DNA of 6,967 nucleotides, taken from Chloroflexia bacterium. GTDB taxonomy: Bacteria > Chloroflexota > Chloroflexia > Thermomicrobiales > JALYUS01. This document shows, piece after piece, positions 1 to 5,720 of the stretch. The notes below the pieces were generated by a model. It worked only from the letters and a program-made list of their open reading frames with translations. It searched no databases and had not been told where the DNA came from. The first letter of the stretch is position 1, and every line of letters begins with the position of its first letter. Location: NCBI GenBank assembly GCA_025924435.1, contig JAICIL010000239.1:1-6967 (forward strand), read 5' to 3'. Made by a program: the position numbers and the translations under genes.

Positions 1-710
1 GGCGCTTCTTTCTCGCCGGTTCTTACATCTGCAACCAGTCGCTCATCTCCGGGCGCATCGACGCCTACGTTGAATACACCGGGACCGCGCTCACCGCGAT
101 TCTGAAACAGCCCATCGACCGCAATCCCCAGCGAGTGCTCAACACCGTTCGCCGCCTTTATCAGTCGAAATACCAAGTCACCGTAGGCCCTCCGTTCGGC
201 TTTAACAATTCGTTTGCGATGGTGATTCGCGGAGATGATGCCCGGCGGCTGCATCTCACAACTTTGAGCCAGGCTGCAAAATACACGCCTCATTGGAAGC
301 TTGGCGTGGGCTACGAATTTGAGCAGCGACCGGACGGGCTGCACGGGCTCGAATCCACCTATCACCTCAAATTCGACGGCCCTCCGCGCACCATGGATCT
401 CGGCCTGCTCTACCGCGCCCTCATGGCGCACCAGGTCGATATGGGTGCGGGCAACACCACCGACGGCCCCATTCCGGCTTTCGGCCTCACCATCCTTCAG
501 GACGACAAACGCTACTTCCCTCCCTACCAGGCTGTGCCTTTGGTTCGCGATGCCGCGCTCAAGCGCTGGCCGCAGATTCAGCTCGCGCTCAACGCACTCG
601 CCGGCAATGTCACTGCCGATGACATGCGCGCGATGAATGAAGCAGTGGACGGCCAGCATCGCAGCCCCGCCGAAGTGGTGCGAGAATTTAGAAAGAAGAA
701 GGGATTGTGA
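1..710 (+). CDS. Glycine betaine/choline-type ABC transporter substrate-binding protein (OpuAC / OsmF-YehZ family), 5'-truncated
   Basis: This is the C-terminal part (about 235 residues) of the extracytoplasmic ligand-binding domain of an osmoprotectant ABC importer, which would bind betaine, choline or a similar quaternary amine and deliver it to a membrane permease. The frame is open from the window edge (first full codon at base 3), so the gene starts outside; the GTG at 135 is an internal Val. Before it the frame reads GRIDAYVEYTGTALTAIL, the conserved EYTGT segment of this family. Later landmarks are GAGNTTDGPI, DDKRYFPPYQAVPLVR and the closing MNEAVDGQHRSPAEVVREF, all typical of OpuAC domains. 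The stop TGA is at 708-710. With the N-terminus missing, a signal peptide or a permease fusion (known in this family) cannot be judged. It probably shares a transcript with the DinB-like gene one base downstream. The family is secure; the substrate is inferred. Confidence 0.9.
   Translation, partial: RFFLAGSYICNQSLISGRIDAYVEYTGTALTAILKQPIDRNPQRVLNTVRRLYQSKYQVTVGPPFGFNNSFAMVIRGDDARRLHLTTLSQAAKYTPHWKLGVGYEFEQRPDGLHGLESTYHLKFDGPPRTMDLGLLYRALMAHQVDMGAGNTTDGPIPAFGLTILQDDKRYFPPYQAVPLVRDAALKRWPQIQLALNALAGNVTADDMRAMNEAVDGQHRSPAEVVREFRKKKGL
699..704 (+). promoter_or_regulatory. Ribosome-binding site that fixes the DinB-like start
   Basis: The purine-rich run at 691-704 (core AAGGGA at 699-704) lies 7 nt before the ATG at 712. 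It supports that ATG over an in-frame ATG at 637, which would add 25 residues overlapping the conserved end of the upstream gene. The site sits inside the last codons of the transporter gene, so translation of the two is likely coupled. Confidence 0.6.
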
Positions 711-711
711 A

Positions 712-1278
712 ATGACCACTCCTGCCACACCCGCACCTGCGAAACCGTACGTTGAACCCTGGCTTCGCGGAACTCACTCCAACGTTCCCGCAGTACTCCG
801 CGCTGTCCTGCATGCCTTTGAACTGGCGCAGGAAGATGTACGCAAATGGACCGCCGACCTGAGCGAAGCCGAGCTACACGCTTCGCCGTTTGGCATGACG
901 CCCATCAGCTTTCACTTGCGTCACATTCCGGGAACGCTGGACCGGCTGCTCACCTACGCCGAGGGCCACAAGCTTTCCGCCGATCAGCTCGCCGCGATGA
1001 ATACCGAATCGACGCCCGGCTCCACGCGCGAAGAACTCTTCGCCACATTTGACGAAGGCGTTGCCGCCGCCGCCGAGCGCGTTCTCGCCTTCGCTGGCGC
1101 TGATCTCAACCAGCCTCGGCTTGTAGGAAGAAGACAGCTACCGGCCAGCCTGGGTGGAGCGCTGGTCCACCTCGCCGACCACACGCAGCGCCACACCGGC
1201 CAGATCGTCACGACCGCCAAGCTACTCAAAGCCACGCAAGGCGATGGGACCAACCTAGGAGTCCACGGCCTGCGCTGA
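712..1278 (+). CDS. DinB-superfamily protein (putative metal-dependent four-helix-bundle enzyme)
   Basis: A complete 188-residue protein of the DinB/YfiT-like superfamily, four-helix bundles that usually bind a divalent metal through three histidines. Some relatives are thiol S-transferases or hydrolases, but the activity of most members is unknown. The triad is visible: His in FHLRHIPGTLDRLL (about residues 67-80, His71 most likely) and the HxxxH pair His157/His161 in HLADHTQRHTGQI. No signal peptide or membrane segment is seen, so it is probably cytoplasmic. The first 18 residues are rich in Pro, Ala and Thr and are probably a flexible tail. The ATG at 712 lies one base after the stop of the transporter gene and has a suitable RBS, so the two are probably co-transcribed. 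Nothing here shows a functional link to osmoprotectant uptake. Substrate unknown. Confidence 0.85.
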   Translation: MTTPATPAPAKPYVEPWLRGTHSNVPAVLRAVLHAFELAQEDVRKWTADLSEAELHASPFGMTPISFHLRHIPGTLDRLLTYAEGHKLSADQLAAMNTESTPGSTREELFATFDEGVAAAAERVLAFAGADLNQPRLVGRRQLPASLGGALVHLADHTQRHTGQIVTTAKLLKATQGDGTNLGVHGLR

Positions 1279-1286
1279 GCCGCCTC

Positions 1287-1323
1287 AAAAAAAGATCAGC
1301 ATCCAGTCTCCTGAATGCTGATC
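1287..1323 (-). terminator. Intrinsic terminator of hppA
   Basis: Read on the minus strand, 23 nt after the hppA stop, GATCAGCAT (1323-1315) pairs perfectly with ATGCTGATC (1302-1294). An inner CAG/CTG stem follows after one mismatch, closed by a 4-nt loop. Seven T residues follow directly (A-run 1287-1293 on the plus strand). This is the textbook stem plus U-tract layout. On the plus strand the hairpin lies 16 nt after the DinB-like stop but has no adjacent T-run (only TTTT at 1344-1347), so it is a weaker terminator in that direction. Confidence 0.85.
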
Positions 1324-1337
1324 GCTGATTGCTGGTC
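1317..1337. repeat. Three tandem degenerate heptamers (GCTGATC-type)
   Basis: GCTGATC, GCTGATT and GCTGGTC follow one another with a period of 7 nt. The first copy lies in the upstream stem of the hppA terminator, so the 3' arm could pair with shifted copies. The array is only 21 bp; it may be a simple local duplication. Confidence 0.6.
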
Positions 1338-1345
1338 GCTTGCTT

Positions 1346-3538
1346 TTACAAAAACAGCGGAGCCAGCACCAGAGTCACGGTAGCCAGCAGCTTGATGAGC
1401 ACGTGCAGCGACGGCCCGGCGGTGTCCTTGAAGGGATCGCCGACGGTGTCGCCGACGACCGAGGCGGCGTGCGGGTCGCTCCCCTTGCCGAGCACCTTCC
1501 CGTCCGCGTCGCGCAAGCCGCCCGCCTCGATGAATTTCTTGGCGTTATCCCACGCGCCGCCGCCGTTGTTCATGACGTTCGCCATCAGGATGCCGCCCAT
1601 CGTGCCGACGATCAGCAGCCCGGCCGCGCCCTCGGCGCGCAGGAGGAGGCCGACGATGATCGGCACGCAGACGGCGAGCGCGCCCGGCGCGATCATCTCG
1701 CGCAGCGCGCCGCGCACGGAGATGTCCACGCACCGCGCGTAGTCCGGCAGTTCGGTCCCCGCCATGATGCCCGGCTTCTCGCGCCACTGGCGGCGCACCT
1801 CGCTGATCATGTCCTGCGCCGCGCTGCCCACCGCACGGATCGCCAGCGACGAGAAGAGGAAGACGAGCATCAGGCCGAGGAAACCGCCGATGAAGACCTT
1901 CGGCTGCGCGAGGTCAACGATGTGCGACTGTATCCACTGCGGGCTGTTCGGCGCGTAGCCGCGCGATTCCGCGACGACATCGAGATAGGCGGAGAAGAGC
2001 AGGAAAGCGGCGAGGGCGGCGGACCCGACCGCATACCCCTTCGTCAGCGCCTTGGTGGTGTTGCCGACCGAGTCCAGCGCGTCCGTCACGTCGCGCACCG
2101 CCTCGGGCTGATTGCTCATCTCGGCGATGCCGCCCGCGTTGTCGGTGATCGGGCCGAAGGTGTCCATCGCCAGGATGTAGCCCGCGCTCATCAGCATGCC
2201 GACCGTCGCGCAGGCCGTCCCGAAGATGCCGTCCTGCAACGTATTGCCGGTGACGTGCGTGCGCGTGCCGAGGAAGAACGCGCCGCCGATCGCGAGCGAG
2301 ATCGTGATCGCGGGCGCGGCGGTCGTCTCGAAGCCGATGGAGAGGCCGGAGATGATGTTCGTCGCCGAACCCGTCCGCGACGCCTCCGCGATGGTGCGCA
2401 CCGGCCGCCAGTTGCCCGCCGTGTAGTACTGCGTGATGTAGACGAAGGCAATCGAGGCCGCGATGCCGATCAACCCGGCGAGCGCGAAATAGAACCACTT
2501 GTCGCCGACATTGAAGGTGGTGCCGTCGGCATTCTTGCGCGATGTGTTGTGGAAGAGCATATACGTCACAAAGATCATGAAGAGCACCGAGAGGCCCGCA
2601 ACGACATAGTAGCCCCGGTTCAGGAGGCCCAATGCATCGCTCGCCTCGGGGGACGGCCGGACGACGAGGACGCCGATCATCGAGGCGAGCAGGCCGAATG
2701 CGGTGATGACGAGCGGGAAGATCACCCAGTTGTTGTTGTTCGTGATCGTCGCGAGGGCGACACCGAGGATCATCGCGCCGACGACTTCCGCCGCCGTGGA
2801 CTCGAACAGGTCCGCGCCACGGCCCGCGCAGTCGCCGACATTGTCGCCGACGAGGTCGGCGATCACGGCGGGGTTGCGCGGGTCGTCCTCCGGGATGTTC
2901 GCCTCGACCTTGCCGACGAGGTCCGCGCCGACATCCGCCGCTTTGGTGTAGATGCCGCCGCCGAGTTGGGCGAAGAGCGCGACGAACGACGCGCCGAAGC
3001 CGTAGCCGACGATGTAGAACGGCGCATCCCGCACCCCCTGCGTCAGGCCGGTCGCGGCGAAGAGCGCGAACATGCCGGTCACGCCGAGCAGCGAGAGGGA
3101 GATGACGAGGAACCCGGAGACCGCGCCGCCGTGGAACGCGGCGGTCAGCGCCGCGCCGAGGTTCTTGCGCGCCCCGGCGGCGGTGCGCAGGTTCGAGAGG
3201 ACGGCGACATTCATGCCGATGAAGCCGGAAATACCGGAGAAGGCCGCGCCGACGAGGAAGGAGAAGAACGTCAGGAGCGCGTGCCGCGTCGGGTGCTGAT
3301 CGGACTTCGTAATGATGGCGATCAGCACGGAGATGACAATTGCCACCACGAGGGCAATAGCGAAGATCGTCGTATATTGCCGCTTCAGATACGCGCGCGC
3401 GCCGGTCAGGATACGCCCGGCGACATCCTGCATCTCCGGCGTGCCGGTATCACTCGCGAGCACTCCCCGCGCGAGCGAGACCGCGAACAGGACCGCCAGG
3501 ATACCAATAACGGGAACTGTCCACACAAGCCAGCTCAC
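1346..3538 (-). CDS. hppA: Membrane-bound proton-translocating pyrophosphatase, K+-independent type
   Basis: Hydrolyses pyrophosphate in the cytoplasm and couples this to H+ pumping across the cytoplasmic membrane, recycling PPi from biosynthesis into proton motive force. At 730 residues it is full length for the family, with a run of hydrophobic segments consistent with about 16 helices. The catalytic signature DVGADLVGKVE is at 202-212, followed by EDDPRNP, ADLVGDNVGDCAGRGAD (227-243), the second acidic cluster MDTFGPITDNAGG (458-470), and the C-terminal NNGGGAWDNAKKFIE and GDTVGDPFKDTAGPSLH. GNTTKALTKG at 492-501 has Lys496 and Thr499 where K+-dependent enzymes carry Ala; by established mutagenesis in the Carboxydothermus enzyme this Lys marks K+-independence, and K+-independent members pump H+. 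The start is GTG at 3538, chosen for the strong Shine-Dalgarno GGAGGGG 5 nt upstream. The gene ends with TAA just before a good terminator. It lies 185 nt after the CDF gene and may have its own promoter. Confidence 0.97.
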   Translation of the reverse strand: MSWLVWTVPVIGILAVLFAVSLARGVLASDTGTPEMQDVAGRILTGARAYLKRQYTTIFAIALVVAIVISVLIAIITKSDQHPTRHALLTFFSFLVGAAFSGISGFIGMNVAVLSNLRTAAGARKNLGAALTAAFHGGAVSGFLVISLSLLGVTGMFALFAATGLTQGVRDAPFYIVGYGFGASFVALFAQLGGGIYTKAADVGADLVGKVEANIPEDDPRNPAVIADLVGDNVGDCAGRGADLFESTAAEVVGAMILGVALATITNNNNWVIFPLVITAFGLLASMIGVLVVRPSPEASDALGLLNRGYYVVAGLSVLFMIFVTYMLFHNTSRKNADGTTFNVGDKWFYFALAGLIGIAASIAFVYITQYYTAGNWRPVRTIAEASRTGSATNIISGLSIGFETTAAPAITISLAIGGAFFLGTRTHVTGNTLQDGIFGTACATVGMLMSAGYILAMDTFGPITDNAGGIAEMSNQPEAVRDVTDALDSVGNTTKALTKGYAVGSAALAAFLLFSAYLDVVAESRGYAPNSPQWIQSHIVDLAQPKVFIGGFLGLMLVFLFSSLAIRAVGSAAQDMISEVRRQWREKPGIMAGTELPDYARCVDISVRGALREMIAPGALAVCVPIIVGLLLRAEGAAGLLIVGTMGGILMANVMNNGGGAWDNAKKFIEAGGLRDADGKVLGKGSDPHAASVVGDTVGDPFKDTAGPSLHVLIKLLATVTLVLAPLFL

Positions 3539-3543
3539 GCACT

Positions 3544-3550
3544 CCCCTCC
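3544..3550 (-). promoter_or_regulatory. Strong ribosome-binding site of hppA
   Basis: On the minus strand GGAGGGG, within GAGGAGGGGAG, lies 5 nt before the GTG start of hppA. This near-ideal Shine-Dalgarno supports the GTG at 3538 as the start and suggests efficient translation. Confidence 0.75.
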
Positions 3551-3579
3551 TCACGGCCCCGATGCCGAGCCGCACCCAT

Positions 3580-3640
3580 AAAAAAAGAGACCGCTCGTTG
3601 AATTGCGGCGCGCGCCGCACAAGTGTAGGCGCGCGGCACA
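3580..3640 (-). promoter_or_regulatory. Structured hppA leader: GC-rich hairpin plus possible terminator/attenuator
   Basis: On the minus strand an 8-bp perfect GC stem (3628-3635 with 3609-3616, 11-nt loop) extends past one mismatch to 3640/3604. A second, weaker stem pairs GCCGC (3609-3605) with GCGGT (3594-3590) and is followed by CTC and seven T residues (3586-3580), as in an intrinsic terminator. The two stems share bases 3605-3609 and cannot both form in full. This could end the secD-secF-CDF transcript or act as an attenuator ahead of hppA. The weak stem has only five pairs, one of them G-U, so the call is tentative. The GC stem contains a perfect 16-bp palindrome at 3604-3619. Confidence 0.4.
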
Positions 3641-3665
3641 TTCCCCCGGCCGCAGCGCGGACGCG

Positions 3666-3694
3666 AGTGTACCATCCGCCGTCATTCGCCGCAA
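3666..3694 (-). promoter_or_regulatory. Candidate sigma-70-type promoter for hppA
   Basis: On the minus strand TTGCGG (3694-3689) and TACACT (3671-3666) are separated by exactly 17 nt. They match the -35 and -10 consensus at 3 and 4 of 6 positions. The site lies between the end of the CDF gene and the hppA start, so hppA may be transcribed separately with a leader of about 120 nt. A chance match in GC-rich DNA is possible. Confidence 0.35.
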
Positions 3695-3723
3695 CGCGGG
3701 CGGACGACCGACGCGGGACCGCG

Positions 3724-4653
3724 TCAGCGGGCGTCGGCGGGCGGTTGCGCGCGATCCGCGGCCGCGTGCTGCACCGCCTCGGCCTCGTTTTCGGGTTCGA
3801 TGTGGATGACGATATCCGTCTGCGGCAGGGCGCCGGCGATCTCGTCCTCGAGGTGCGTTGAGAGGTCGTGCGCCGCCGCGACGGAGAGATCGCTCGGCAC
3901 GACGAGGTGCAAATCCACCGCGTGCCGGCCGCCGATATGCCGCGTGCGCAGATCGTGGTACTCGATGAAATTCTCCGCGTGCTCGTCGAGGACCGTGCGG
4001 ATCGCCCGCTCCTCGTCATCCGGCAGGCGATAATCCATCAGGCCGCGCACCGCGCCGACGAGGACCCGGACGCCCGCCACGGCGATGAATCCCGACACAA
4101 TGATGCCGATGATCGGGTCTATCACATGCCGCCCCGTCACCTCGACGATAATCAACCCGACGACGACGCCCGACGCCGTGATGACGTCTGTGCCGAGTTC
4201 GATGCCGGTCGCCTCGAGCGCGGGGGAGCCTTCCGCCCGCCCGATCCGCAGCAGGTAGCGGGAGATGGCGAGGTTGATCACCGCCGCCGCCGCCATCACC
4301 ACGATACCCCAGCCGAGATGTGTGACGACCGATCCGTTGATGAGGGCCACGACCGCGTTCCCGACAGTGAATACGGCGACGATGCAAATCAGGATGCCCT
4401 CGGCGAAACTCGTCAGCGTCTCGACCTTGCCGTGCCCGTACGGATGCGTCCGGTCCGCCGGCCGCTGCGCGTACCAGATCGCCGCCGACGCGAGCACGGC
4501 GACGAGTAGGTCCACGCCGGAATGGGCCGCCTCGGAAAGAATCGCAACGGATCCCGTGCCGAAGCCGACAATCAGTTTCCCGACGACAAGGACCGTGTTC
4601 GTGACGATAGCGAGAGAGGCGACGCGGGTGATGCGTCGCGAGTGGGTATCCAT
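3724..4653 (-). CDS. Cation diffusion facilitator (CDF) family divalent-metal exporter
   Basis: A complete 309-residue CDF protein of YiiP/FieF-like length and architecture. These inner-membrane dimers export Zn2+, Fe2+, Mn2+ or similar ions, usually in exchange for H+. About six helices span residues 12-200, with the family motif HPYGHGKVE at 70-78. The helix-II half of the transport site is His44-x-x-x-Asp48 (SEAAHSGVDLL). In helix V the usual HxxxD is replaced by Glu152-x-x-x-Asp156 (IELGTDVITA). The cytoplasmic C-terminal domain keeps metal-site histidines at 233, 249, 262 and 284 (IVIHIEPE), matching YiiP positions. The tail after 290 is a disordered Ala-rich stretch. Translation starts at ATG 4653 with only a weak AAAGA-type RBS, 86 nt after secF, behind an inverted repeat. 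I recall CDF genes next to secDF in some other bacteria. The metal cannot be predicted safely because of the altered site. Confidence 0.93.
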   Translation of the reverse strand: MDTHSRRITRVASLAIVTNTVLVVGKLIVGFGTGSVAILSEAAHSGVDLLVAVLASAAIWYAQRPADRTHPYGHGKVETLTSFAEGILICIVAVFTVGNAVVALINGSVVTHLGWGIVVMAAAAVINLAISRYLLRIGRAEGSPALEATGIELGTDVITASGVVVGLIIVEVTGRHVIDPIIGIIVSGFIAVAGVRVLVGAVRGLMDYRLPDDEERAIRTVLDEHAENFIEYHDLRTRHIGGRHAVDLHLVVPSDLSVAAAHDLSTHLEDEIAGALPQTDIVIHIEPENEAEAVQHAAADRAQPPADAR

Positions 4654-4670
4654 GGCAATCTTTCAATGGG

Positions 4671-4711
4671 AATGTCAGACCGCCGCGTCTGTCACCGGCA
4701 GTCTGGACATT
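4671..4711 (-). promoter_or_regulatory. Inverted repeat in the leader of the CDF gene
   Basis: AATGTC-AGAC at 4671-4680 and GTCT-G-GACATT at 4701-4711 form a 10-bp inverted repeat with one bulged base, 17 nt upstream of the CDF start. The inner arm CAGAC (4676-4680) can instead pair with GTCTG at 4687-4691, giving a smaller competing hairpin. It could be a regulator-binding site or an RNA switch, or simply a barrier between secF and the CDF gene. No T-tract follows on the minus strand, so it is not an ordinary intrinsic terminator. Confidence 0.4.
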
Positions 4712-4739
4712 GGAGAAATAGGACGGTCGGGGAAAATCC

Positions 4740-5705
4740 TCAGTCCCCCGCGCCGCTGGCCGCCGCACGCGGCGTGCCACGCCCGCGACGCCAGAAGGCG
4801 AGCCGCTGAATCTCGCCCCGCTCCCAACTGACGAGCAACTGGCTCGCGTTGAAAATGGACGAGTATGTGCCGCTGACCACGCCCAGGAGCAGCGCCAGAA
4901 CGAACTCGCGGATCGTCGCGCCGCCGAAGAGGACGAGGGCGAGCAGCGTGAAGATGACGGTCAGCGAGGTGTTGATCGAGCGGACAATCGTCTGATTCAG
5001 GCTGTAGTTGACAACATCGTCGAAGGGCATGGCGGGGCGGCGGATCTGGTTCTCGCGGATGCGGTCGAACACGACGATCGTGTCATGCACGGAGAAGCCG
5101 ATCACGGTCAGCAGGGCGGTGACGAAGAGCGAGTCAATCTCCGCGCCGACCACTTTGCCGAGGATCGCGAAAATACCGAGCACCACCAGCACGTCATGGA
5201 GCATCGCCACGATCGCGCACGAGCCGTAGAGAAATGGGCGTTTCACCTTGCGGAAGGCCCAGGCGAGGTAGAGCAGGATGCCGACCGACGCGGCGAAGAC
5301 CGAAAGGATCGAGTTCCGGCTGACCGATGCGCCGACCGTGGGGCCGACGGAATCGAGGCTCAATTCCTTGTAGTCGCCGTAGCGGGCTTTCAGCGCGTTC
5401 GACAGTTGCGCCTTGACGGGCGACCCCTCTTCGAGTTGCTTCAATTTGATCAGCACGGTCTGCGTGTTCGGGTCCACGCCGAACCCGGTCTGCACCTGCG
5501 GGTCCTGCTGTCCCTGCGCGATGAGCAACTGCCGGACATCGAGCGATTGAATGTCCGTGCGCGGGAACTGCAATTCCCAGACGGAGCCGCCCGTGAAGTC
5601 AATGCCGAGATGCAGGTGCCAGAAAATGAGCGCCAGGAGGCCGGGCACGATGATGATGAGCGAGAGCGTGTACCAGAGTTTGCGGCGATGGACGAGATCG
5701 AGCAT
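4740..5705 (-). CDS. secF: Protein translocase subunit SecF
   Basis: SecF pairs with SecD in the cytoplasmic membrane and uses proton motive force to pull exported proteins out of the SecYEG channel. The 321-residue protein is of normal length. It has an N-terminal membrane segment (about 12-32), the family motif GIDFTGG at 34-40, a periplasmic P4-type domain to about residue 125, the VGPTVG junction (120-125), and five further helices. SVHDTIVVFDRIREN (206-219) is the signature of the proton-path helix pair, with Asp208 and Asp214; HDVLVVLG (170-177) is also conserved. It ends in a short basic, then Ala/Gly-rich tail. The ATG at 5705 lies 12 nt after the secD stop. From memory the sequence is closest in style to Chloroflexota SecF, but I cannot confirm this. 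Confidence 0.97.
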   Translation of the reverse strand: MLDLVHRRKLWYTLSLIIIVPGLLALIFWHLHLGIDFTGGSVWELQFPRTDIQSLDVRQLLIAQGQQDPQVQTGFGVDPNTQTVLIKLKQLEEGSPVKAQLSNALKARYGDYKELSLDSVGPTVGASVSRNSILSVFAASVGILLYLAWAFRKVKRPFLYGSCAIVAMLHDVLVVLGIFAILGKVVGAEIDSLFVTALLTVIGFSVHDTIVVFDRIRENQIRRPAMPFDDVVNYSLNQTIVRSINTSLTVIFTLLALVLFGGATIREFVLALLLGVVSGTYSSIFNASQLLVSWERGEIQRLAFWRRGRGTPRAAASGAGD

Positions 5706-5713
5706 TGGTGATT

Positions 5714-5720
5714 CCCCCTA
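5714..5720 (-). promoter_or_regulatory. secF ribosome-binding site overlapping the secD stop codon
   Basis: On the minus strand TAGGGGG combines the TAG stop of secD with a G-rich Shine-Dalgarno, 8 nt before the secF ATG. This layout suggests translational coupling, which would help keep SecD and SecF in equal amounts. Confidence 0.7.

Noticed and set aside
135..137. GTG as the start of the transporter protein
   Set aside because: The conserved EYTGT segment of the family is encoded upstream in the same frame, so the gene begins before the window.
637..711. Extended 213-residue DinB-like protein starting at 637
   Set aside because: The extra 25 residues overlap the conserved end of the upstream gene and the ATG at 712 has a better-placed RBS.
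1914..2498. A 194-codon minus-strand frame inside hppA, and a similar one at 4016-4780
   Set aside because: Off-frame shadows rich in Arg and His, within intact genes on the same strand; no sign of frameshift in the real genes.
1340..3601. A 753-codon open frame on the plus strand across hppA
   Set aside because: It is antisense to a full-length, motif-rich hppA. Its translation is a run of Arg, Asp, Glu, Ala and Gly with no domain logic, as expected opposite a GC-rich membrane protein gene.
5085..5711. A 208-codon plus-strand open frame across secF, and similar ones at 3868-4509 and 4265-4831
   Set aside because: They lie opposite well-supported secF and CDF genes, have charged low-complexity translations and lack recognisable domains.
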